NCBI GenBank assembly: GCA_029264225.1
Contig: JARICB010000121.1
Span: 1 to 12,763, forward strand
Length of the DNA stretch: 12,763 nucleotides
Direction of reading: 5' to 3'
Origin: Nocardioides sp.
GTDB lineage: Bacteria; Actinomycetota; Actinomycetes; Propionibacteriales; Nocardioidaceae
Positions 7,269 to 12,763 of this stretch are shown here, piece by piece. The notes below the pieces were generated by a model. It saw nothing but the letters and a program-made list of their open reading frames with translations. It was not told where the DNA came from and searched no databases. Each line of letters starts with the position of its first letter. The stretch's first letter is position 1. Both the position numbers and the translations under genes were made by a program.

Positions 7269-7286
7269 ACCGTGACCCTTCACGGT
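7269..7286 (+). repeat. short hairpin after rplY
   Basis: ACCGTGA and TCACGGT pair 7 of 7 around CCCT, 28 nt after the rplY stop. GTTGCTTC follows. It could be a weak terminator for rplY. Confidence 0.35.
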
Positions 7287-7318
7287 GTTGCTTCGGTGAC
7301 ACTCCACGGTGTTGTTTC
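7281..7318 (+). repeat. near-direct repeat of 14 nt
   Basis: CACGGTGTTGCTTC (7281-7294) recurs as CACGGTGTTGTTTC (7305-7318), 24 nt apart. The repeated part includes the first nine bases of the foldback arm that starts at 7310, so it may be a partial extra copy of that arm. Confidence 0.55.
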
Positions 7319-7405
7319 ACCATGCCAGGCAGGGAACCCATCACATGGCACGGCGTCGACGCCGTGCCATGTGTCGATTTCCCCACCCAGCATGGTGAAG
7401 CAACA
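7310..7405. repeat. 96-nt symmetric foldback with a perfect 32-bp palindromic core
   Basis: The two halves mirror each other about 7357/7358 with no bulges. The centre, 7342-7373, is a perfect 32-bp palindrome (GGCGTCGACGCC at its heart). The outer arms, 7310-7336 and 7379-7405, match at 22 of 27 positions, and the first 16 nt match at 15. The five outer mismatches are all transitions. In a minus-strand transcript four of them become G-U pairs, but in a plus-strand transcript only one does. It fills most of the rplY-pth gap. It may be an rplY terminator, a small foldback (MITE-like) element or a structured RNA. Confidence 0.8.
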
Positions 7406-7437
7406 GCCCACGAAGCACCCACTGATTGGATGAGCCC

Positions 7438-8028
7438 ATGACTGACGAGGTGTGGCTGGTTGTCGGCCTGGGCAACCCCGGACCGACGTACGCCGGCCAT
7501 CGTCACAACATCGGCTATCTGGTCACCGATGAGCTGGCCCGGCGGATGGGAAGCGGGTTCCGCTCCCACAAGTCCGGTCGCGCCGACGTCGTCGAGGGGC
7601 GTCTAGGGGCCCCCGGCCTGCCCGGGCCGCGGGTCGTGCTCGCCCGACCTCGGTCCTACATGAACGAGAGCGGCGGATCGGTCAAGGCACTGGCGACGTT
7701 CTACAAGGTCGAGCCCGAGCGGATCATCGCGATCCATGACGAGCTCGACATCGCCTTCAACACCCTGCGGCTCAAGCTCGGTGGAGGCGACAACGGTCAC
7801 AACGGGCTGCGCTCGATGCGTGCAAGTCTCGGCACCGGCGACTTCTACCGCGTACGAGTAGGGATCGGGCGCCCCCCGGGGCGCCAGGACGTCGCCGACT
7901 TCGTGCTCTCCAACTACTCGAGCACCGAGAAGAAGGAACTCCCCTTCCAGGTGATCGATGCCGCCGATGCGGTCGAGTCACTGATCACCGACGGACTCGA
8001 AAAGTCGCAGCAGCGCTTCAATTCCTGA
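7438..8028 (+). CDS. pth: peptidyl-tRNA hydrolase
   Basis: Pth cleaves the ester bond of peptidyl-tRNAs released from stalled ribosomes and so recycles tRNA. The 196-aa length is typical. The family's key residues are present: N13 in GLGNPGPTY, the catalytic histidine H23 in [10 protein letters not shown], the Asn of [10 protein letters not shown], the Asp of IAIHDELD, and the [12 protein letters not shown] loop. Near the C-terminus, [18 protein letters not shown] matches the usual lid region. I chose the ATG at 7438 because it places GLGNPG at the normal distance from the start; a TTG four codons earlier is also possible. The ribosome binding site is weak (GGATGAG). It lies 32 nt after the foldback, which may influence its expression. 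It is the last gene of the conserved block. Confidence 0.97.
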   Translation: MTDEVWLVVGLGNPGPTYAGHRHNIGYLVTDELARRMGSGFRSHKSGRADVVEGRLGAPGLPGPRVVLARPRSYMNESGGSVKALATFYKVEPERIIAIHDELDIAFNTLRLKLGGGDNGHNGLRSMRASLGTGDFYRVRVGIGRPPGRQDVADFVLSNYSSTEKKELPFQVIDAADAVESLITDGLEKSQQRFNS

Positions 8029-8073
8029 CCCAGATACGCTGTTTTGGGTATGCCCCGTCCCCGGCGGGCCCCC

Positions 8074-8079
8074 TAGCCT
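8074..8079 (+). promoter_or_regulatory. possible -10 element before the 84-aa ORF
   Basis: TAGCCT fits TANNNT and lies 45 nt before the ATG at 8125. A GGGTAT (8046-8051), resembling a stress-sigma -10, is also present nearby but has no matching GTTT upstream. Only weak G/C hairpins separate these sites from the pth stop, so no strong terminator is seen. Confidence 0.3.
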
Positions 8080-8124
8080 CGGACGCACCCGATCTTCCTC
8101 GGGCGGGCCAACAGTGGAGGCGTC

Positions 8125-8379
8125 ATGGGATCCGTTACTCGTCATCCACGCTTACCGTGGGACCTTTCCGACGCTTCGCGTCCACAGTCGGTGTCTCGCC
8201 GCAAGCCGGTATCGCGTTCGCAGGTGGTGGCTCGTTCCGAGGCGGCGCCGCTACGTGCCTTCGACGATGTCCCCGCCGTGCGACCCCGACACCGCTCAGA
8301 ACCTGGCAGGGCGATGACGCTCGCCCAGCGAATGAGGTCGCTGATCCGCACTGCGCCGCTCACCAATTCTGACGAATAG
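8125..8379 (+). CDS. hypothetical small basic protein (84 aa)
   Basis: I do not recognise this product. A good ribosome binding site, GGAGG at 8116-8120, lies close before the ATG, and a candidate -10 (TAGCCT) lies upstream. The protein is rich in Arg, Ser and Pro, with no hydrophobic segment and no cysteine. It ends in a possible short amphipathic stretch, MTLAQRMRSLIRTAPL. Such a composition could be a nucleic-acid-binding or disordered protein, but it is also what chance reading of G/C-rich DNA gives. Competing frames on both strands here are no better. Without this ORF, the 445 nt between pth and the glycosyltransferase would contain no gene. Downstream, at 8427-8442, GGTCGC-ACTG-GCGACC forms a hairpin before the next gene. 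Confidence 0.45.
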   Translation: MGSVTRHPRLPWDLSDASRPQSVSRRKPVSRSQVVARSEAAPLRAFDDVPAVRPRHRSEPGRAMTLAQRMRSLIRTAPLTNSDE

Positions 8380-8426
8380 CGTCGCACGGCGCGATCGCGT
8401 AGGCCCCGTCTCCGCACGATGGTGCA

Positions 8427-8442
8427 GGTCGCACTGGCGACC
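8427..8442 (+). repeat. hairpin upstream of the glycosyltransferase gene
   Basis: GGTCGC and GCGACC pair 6 of 6 around ACTG, 17 nt before the GGAGG of the next gene. No T-run follows, so it looks more like a leader stem than a terminator. Confidence 0.35.
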
Positions 8443-8473
8443 GTGACGTCGAATGAGTCGGAGGGGGCGGGGG

Positions 8474-9328
8474 ATGAGTTTCGTCAGCCCGTTCGCCAGC
8501 GTCGTGATTCCGGCCCACAACGAGAGCGCCACCATCGGGCGCAACCTGTTCCAGCTCTACCAAGGCATCTGGGACGAAGAGATCGACGTAGTTGTCGTCT
8601 GCAACGGATGCACCGATGACACGGCGCAGCGGGTGCGTGAAACCGCTCTCGGTGCGAGGGTGCTGGAGATCCCGCGGCCCTCCAAGGCTGAGGCGATGCG
8701 CGCCGGCAATGCCTCCAGTGCTCACTTCCCGCGGGTCCACCTGGACGCCGATGTGGTCCTCTCAGGACCTGACCTGCGTCGTCTCGTGGCGCCGTTGCAG
8801 GCCGGTGCAGTGCTTGCTGCGGCGCCGGAGCGGGTGCTGGTCACGGCGCATTCGTCGTTGGCCGTGCGGTGCTACTACGACGTTTGGCAACACCTGCCCC
8901 AGGTCGAGGCGGGACTCTTCGGGCGAGGGGTCGTGGCGTTGAGCGAGGAAGGCCAGCACAGAGTGGATGCGCTGCCGCCGCTGATGAGCGACGACCTGGC
9001 TGCCTCGGAGGCTTTCGACCGCAGCGAACGGCGCGTGGTCGAAGGCGCCGTCGTCTACGTCCAGGCCCCGCGTCACCTGGCCGATCTGGTACGTCGACGG
9101 ATCCGCGTCGTGACCGGCAACGCTCAGGCAGATGCCGGTGGGGTGCGCCACCCGGAGTCGAGCACCTCGTGGTCCGACCTGGCCCGCATGGCTTGGCGCC
9201 ACCCCCACCTCGCCGCGAAACTGCCGGTCTTCCTCGCAGTCACGGCGGTGAGCCGCGTGCTCGCTCGGCGGCGCGTCCGCGCGGGCGACTTCACCACCTG
9301 GCAGCGGGACGAGAGCTCACGCCGATGA
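8474..9328 (+). CDS. glycosyltransferase, GT-A fold, family 2 type
   Basis: This is a 284-aa predicted sugar transferase that would use a nucleotide-activated sugar at the cytoplasmic face of the membrane. The N-terminal GT-A signature is SVVIPAHNESATIGRNL (residues 9-25), followed by VVVVCNGCTDDTA (39-51) and a metal-binding DAD at 91-93 in HLDADVVLSG. LMSDDLAASEAF further on resembles the acidic catalytic region of the family. No clear transmembrane helix is seen, although the hydrophobic stretch AAKLPVFLAVTAVSRVLARR near the C-terminus could touch the membrane. I chose the ATG at 8474, preceded by GGAGG about 9 nt upstream, rather than a start seven codons earlier. Its stop overlaps a 41-aa ORF by ATGA, which in turn overlaps the large secreted-protein gene, suggesting a joint role in surface polysaccharide. 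Donor and acceptor cannot be inferred. Confidence 0.88.
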   Translation: MSFVSPFASVVIPAHNESATIGRNLFQLYQGIWDEEIDVVVVCNGCTDDTAQRVRETALGARVLEIPRPSKAEAMRAGNASSAHFPRVHLDADVVLSGPDLRRLVAPLQAGAVLAAAPERVLVTAHSSLAVRCYYDVWQHLPQVEAGLFGRGVVALSEEGQHRVDALPPLMSDDLAASEAFDRSERRVVEGAVVYVQAPRHLADLVRRRIRVVTGNAQADAGGVRHPESSTSWSDLARMAWRHPHLAAKLPVFLAVTAVSRVLARRRVRAGDFTTWQRDESSRR

Positions 9329-9450
9329 CCGTCCTACCTGTCGTCCACGTCGACGTCCGCCGACGCTGCAATCTGCGGCTCATCCGTCTCGGGCATGGGA
9401 TGCGTCTCCCTACTGCTGTATCCCCGAAGGGCGAGGTTTTGCCATGCTAG
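9325..9450 (+). CDS. possible 41-aa ORF linking the glycosyltransferase and the secreted protein
   Basis: The ATG overlaps the glycosyltransferase stop as ATGA, and the TAG at 9448-9450 overlaps the ATG of the next gene by 7 nt. The predicted peptide is basic (VDVRRRCNLRLIRLGHGMR in the middle) and has two cysteines, with no recognisable domain. The ribosome binding site is poor (GAGAG). It may be a small leader peptide that couples translation of the two larger genes, or a chance open frame in a 115-nt intergenic gap. It resembles no family I know. Confidence 0.25.
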   Translation: MTVLPVVHVDVRRRCNLRLIRLGHGMRLPTAVSPKGEVLPC

Positions 9451-12400
9451 AGGCACTCTTGCGCGGACGTCGTTGGCACACCACTGCCGGTGCCATCCTG
9501 GGTCTTGCCGCTGCCCTGTTGGTAGTCCCACCGGTCGGTGCAGCTCCGCCGGTGGTCGGGCCCTGCGGCCCGAGCGGCAACAAGATCGCCTGCGAGAACA
9601 GCCTGCCCGGTTCGCCTCCCAGCGAGTGGGAGATCAACGGTGCGGGTGACGCCGGAATTCAGGGGTTCGCCACCGACATCAGCGTCAACGTCGGCAGTCG
9701 CATCGACTTCAAGATCGACACAGCCGCGTCCGGCTACGACATCTCGATCTACCGCACCGGCTACTACAACGGCGACGGCGCCCGCAAGGTCGCCACCGTC
9801 TCGCCATCGGCGAGCCTGCCCCAGCAGCAGCCTCAGTGCATCACAGACGTTGCGACCCAGCTCTATGACTGCGGCAACTGGGGAGTCTCGGCCTCGTGGA
9901 ACGTGCCGTTGACCGCTGTCTCTGGGGTCTACTTCGCCCGGCTTCACGATCCGGTGACGCAGGACGAGAGCCACATCACCTTCATCGTCCGCGACGACTC
10001 GAGTCATTCCGACATCGTCTTCCAGACCTCCGATCCCACGTGGCAGGCCTACAACTCCTACGGGGGCTCGAACTTCTACAGCGGAGGGCCCAATGGGCGT
10101 GCCTACGCCCTCAGCTACAACCGGCCCTTTCTGACCAGGGGTGGAACAGGCGGCCGCGACTTCTACTTCGCCAACGAGTACCCGCTCGTACGCTTCCTGG
10201 AGAAGAACGGCTACGACGTGAGCTACATCGCCGGTGTCGACACCGACCGTGCGGGGCAGTTGCTCACCAACCACAAGACCTTCCTCTCCGTGGGCCACGA
10301 CGAGTACTGGTCGGGTGCCCAGCGCGCCAACGTCGAGGCGGCTCGTGATGCGGGCGTCAACCTGATGTTCCTGAGCGGCAACGAGATGTACTGGCGGACC
10401 AGGTACACGCCGAGCACTATCGGTGGCGTTTCTACCCCTTATCGAACCCTCGTCGCCTACAAGGAAACCTGGGACAACTCGAAGAGCGATCCCACGGCTG
10501 AGTGGACGGGCACCTGGCGCGACCCTCGTTTCGCCGCGCCGGCGGCCGGGGCAGGACGTCCCGAGAACGCCGTCACCGGCACCCTCTACATGGTCAACTT
10601 CAGCGATCTTGCGCTCAAGGTGGACGCCCGCGAGGGCAAGCTGCGGCTGTGGCGAAATACGTCCCTGGCCAATCTCGGCGCCGGCACGACAGCCACGCTG
10701 GCTCCGCACACCATCGGCTACGAGTCTGACGAGGACGTCGACAACGGTGCGCGTCCGTCAGGGCTCGTGCGACTCTCCACGACGACGGGTGCGGTCTCGG
10801 AATATCTCCAGGACTTCGGCAACAACGTAGCGCCGGGGACGACGACCCACCACCTCACGATGTATCGCGCTCCGAGTGGGGCCCTGGTCTTCGGCGCTGG
10901 CACCGTGCAGTGGACGTGGGGGCTCGACCGTGTGCATGACAGCTCCTATGCGCCCGAACCTGCCGACCCGCGTATGCAGCAGGCTCAGGTCAACCTGCTG
11001 GCCGACATGAACGCGCAGCCGGTGACACTCGACCCCGCGCTGACCCGCGCCACCATGTCGAGCGACACGGCCGGTCCCGTCGTGACCATCAACGCACCGG
11101 CGGCGGGGACGACTGTGCCCAACGGAGTTCAGGTCACCGCGACCGGCACCGCTACCGACGCTGCAGGCCGAATCGCGGGGGTCGAGGTGTCCGCCGACGG
11201 GGGCACCACCTGGAAGCCGGCCACGGGGACGACCGACTGGAGCTATACCTACGTCCAGCACGGCACGGGTCCTACACCCCTGATGGTCCGCGCCATCGAC
11301 GACAGCGCAAACATCGGCCAGAGCACGACCCGCAGCATGCAGGTGAGCTGTCCCTGCAGTGTGTTCGGCGCCGTGATACCAGCCACGCCCGCGGCCAATG
11401 ACAACTCCGCGACGGAGTTGGGACTCAAGTTCACACCTGCCATGGACGGCTTCGTCAGCGGAGTCCGCTTCTACAAGTCGGCGGCCAACACCGGGATCCA
11501 CGCCGGCTCCATCTGGAGCACCTCCGGTCAGCAGTTGGCATCGGTGACCTTCACGAACGAGTCCGCATCCGGGTGGCAGAAGGCAGACTTCGCGACCCCC
11601 GTCCCGGTCGTGGCAGGTACTACCTACGTAGTGTCATACACCGCCCCCAAGGGCCGCTACGCCGTTGACTCATTCGCCTTCTCATCGTCGGGCCTCAACT
11701 CTCACCCGCTCTCCGTGGCCGGTGGCTACGCGGCCGACCCGGCCGGGGTCTTCGCCGACGCCGGACGGTTCCCCACCTCCAGTTTCCGCAAGTCCAACTA
11801 CTTCGTCGATGCGCTGTTCACCACCGTCGACGAAGCGCCACTTATTGCCACCGACCAGCAGCCCGTGCCCAATGCGTCCAGCGTGCCGGTCGACACGACG
11901 GTCGCTGCGACGTTCTCCAAGAGCGTCGTCCCCGGGACACCTTCGCTCACCGTGCGTGTCGGCGATGGCGCGGCCGTGGTCGGTACGACGGCCTACGACA
12001 CCGCGACCAAACGCATCACGTTCACCCCGTCAGCGCCGTTGAACCCGCGGATGCGCTACACGGCCACCCTTGCCGGCACCGACAACCAGGGCAACCAGGT
12101 AAGCACCGGCAAGTCCTGGTCCTTCGAGACCGCGTGGCCACCGTCGGTGCCGGGAGTCTGCCCGTGCACTCTGTTCGATGACACGCTCCGCCCGGATCGT
12201 CTGCACGACCCCGACTCGGTCCCTGTGACGCTGGGCGTCAGGTTCGCCCCGGAGGTCGATGGCACGGTGACCGGCGTGCGGTTCTTCAAGGGACCGGCCA
12301 ACACGGGGTCCCACACCGGCACGCTCTGGGCCATGAACGGCACGGCGTTGGCTACGGGCACCTTCGTCGACGAGTCCAGCACCGGCTGGCAGACGTTGAT

Positions 12401-12763
12401 GTTCGACCAGCCGGTGCCGGTCAGCAAGGACACCGAGTACGTCGCGTCGTACCGCGCCCCGAACGGCCGCTATTCCTCGACCCCCGGTGGGTTCCAGTCC
12501 GGTGCCGCATCTCGACCTCCGCTACGCGTCAGCGGCAACTCAGGTGCCTACACCTACGGCCCGGGTTTTCCCGACAACCGTTCAGGCACCAGTTACCTGG
12601 TCGACCTGCTGTTCGAGCGACTGCCGGCGGTCATCGCCGTCACGGGCCAGGACCCGGCTCCCGGAGCGCTCGACGTAGCGCGTACCAGCACTGTCTCGGT
12701 CTGGTTCTCGGCACCGATCAAGCCCGGTGCCAGTCTCAGCGCGGCCACCGGAGGGGTCCCGGT
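9444..12763 (+). CDS. large secreted DMFase-like / DUF4082 / Big_5 multidomain protein (3' partial)
   Basis: The frame is open without a stop from the ATG at 9444 (CGAGG 7 nt upstream) to the window edge, at least 1106 codons. A signal peptide spans about residues 1-34: RGRR, then a hydrophobic AGAILGLAAALLVV core, ending VGAA. Residues 35-190 look like a beta-rich domain. Residues about 190-500 resemble the C-terminal part of the N,N-dimethylformamidase large subunit, with TWQAYNSYGG (199-208), GHDEYWS (284-290), SGNEMYW (311-317) and YESDEDVDNG (426-435). An Ig-like domain follows (about 543-635). DUF4082-type modules begin with CPC at 636 and 906, a Big_5-type domain lies between them (about 799-896), and another starts near 1063. 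It is probably exported or surface-attached. The known DMFase iron site uses two Tyr and a carboxylate; candidates here are Y203/Y206, Y288 and E427/E430. The true activity is unknown. Confidence 0.93.
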   Translation, partial: MLEALLRGRRWHTTAGAILGLAAALLVVPPVGAAPPVVGPCGPSGNKIACENSLPGSPPSEWEINGAGDAGIQGFATDISVNVGSRIDFKIDTAASGYDISIYRTGYYNGDGARKVATVSPSASLPQQQPQCITDVATQLYDCGNWGVSASWNVPLTAVSGVYFARLHDPVTQDESHITFIVRDDSSHSDIVFQTSDPTWQAYNSYGGSNFYSGGPNGRAYALSYNRPFLTRGGTGGRDFYFANEYPLVRFLEKNGYDVSYIAGVDTDRAGQLLTNHKTFLSVGHDEYWSGAQRANVEAARDAGVNLMFLSGNEMYWRTRYTPSTIGGVSTPYRTLVAYKETWDNSKSDPTAEWTGTWRDPRFAAPAAGAGRPENAVTGTLYMVNFSDLALKVDAREGKLRLWRNTSLANLGAGTTATLAPHTIGYESDEDVDNGARPSGLVRLSTTTGAVSEYLQDFGNNVAPGTTTHHLTMYRAPSGALVFGAGTVQWTWGLDRVHDSSYAPEPADPRMQQAQVNLLADMNAQPVTLDPALTRATMSSDTAGPVVTINAPAAGTTVPNGVQVTATGTATDAAGRIAGVEVSADGGTTWKPATGTTDWSYTYVQHGTGPTPLMVRAIDDSANIGQSTTRSMQVSCPCSVFGAVIPATPAANDNSATELGLKFTPAMDGFVSGVRFYKSAANTGIHAGSIWSTSGQQLASVTFTNESASGWQKADFATPVPVVAGTTYVVSYTAPKGRYAVDSFAFSSSGLNSHPLSVAGGYAADPAGVFADAGRFPTSSFRKSNYFVDALFTTVDEAPLIATDQQPVPNASSVPVDTTVAATFSKSVVPGTPSLTVRVGDGAAVVGTTAYDTATKRITFTPSAPLNPRMRYTATLAGTDNQGNQVSTGKSWSFETAWPPSVPGVCPCTLFDDTLRPDRLHDPDSVPVTLGVRFAPEVDGTVTGVRFFKGPANTGSHTGTLWAMNGTALATGTFVDESSTGWQTLMFDQPVPVSKDTEYVASYRAPNGRYSSTPGGFQSGAASRPPLRVSGNSGAYTYGPGFPDNRSGTSYLVDLLFERLPAVIAVTGQDPAPGALDVARTSTVSVWFSAPIKPGASLSAATGGVP

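Noticed and set aside
5343-7307. 654-aa open frame on the minus strand opposite prs and rplY
   Set aside because: It lies antisense to two certain genes, has a repetitive Gly/Asp/Val/Leu/Arg-rich composition typical of the reverse frame of high-GC3 genes, and shows no domain.
7304-7412. CCACG on both sides of the 96-nt foldback as a target-site duplication
   Set aside because: The copies are 1 and 2 nt away from the arm ends rather than adjacent, and a 5-mer in such DNA is weak evidence.
8046-8051. GGGTAT as a stress-sigma-factor -10 box
   Set aside because: No GTTT-like -35 element is found at the required distance upstream.
8390-8399. CGCGATCGCG palindrome, similar to cyanobacterial HIP1
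   Set aside because: It is a single occurrence in G/C-rich DNA, where such short palindromes are expected by chance.
9447-10709. 420-aa open frame on the minus strand opposite the secreted-protein gene
   Set aside because: The plus frame has a signal peptide and recognisable domains across the same DNA; the minus frame has none.
1-12763. CRISPR array, insertion sequence or phage genes
   Set aside because: No regularly spaced repeats, transposase, integrase or phage structural genes are visible in any frame.

Overview
The window is high-GC DNA with strong G/C preference at third codon positions, GTG starts and at least one apparently leaderless gene. It carries the tRNA-Gln, glmU, prs, rplY, pth order known from Actinomycetota. 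The overall look suits a Nocardioides-like actinobacterium; that genus-level guess is inference.

Layout. (1) Positions 30-3465, minus strand: four translationally coupled genes forming two ATPase/ABC-2 permease pairs, probably an exporter operon of unknown cargo. (2) Positions 3602-8028, plus strand: a housekeeping block with an oddly proportioned tRNA-Gln(UUG), glmU (UDP-GlcNAc synthesis for cell wall), prs (PRPP synthesis), rplY/ctc (ribosomal protein L25) and pth (peptidyl-tRNA hydrolase). Its intergenic DNA is structured: a tandem 18-bp repeat before glmU, a terminator-like hairpin before rplY, and a 96-nt symmetric foldback with a perfect 32-bp palindrome at its tip between rplY and pth. 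(3) From 8029 to the right edge, plus strand: an accessory-looking region with an unrecognised 84-aa basic ORF, a GT-A family 2 glycosyltransferase, a 41-aa ORF bridging by overlaps, and a very large secreted protein that is still open at the window edge after 1106 codons.

The large protein (9444 to beyond 12763) has a signal peptide, a domain resembling the large subunit of N,N-dimethylformamidase, an Ig-like domain, then alternating DUF4082-type and Big_5-type modules. Next to a glycosyltransferase it suggests a cell-surface or exopolysaccharide locus, but substrate and role are unknown. This protein and the 96-nt foldback are the two items most worth following up.
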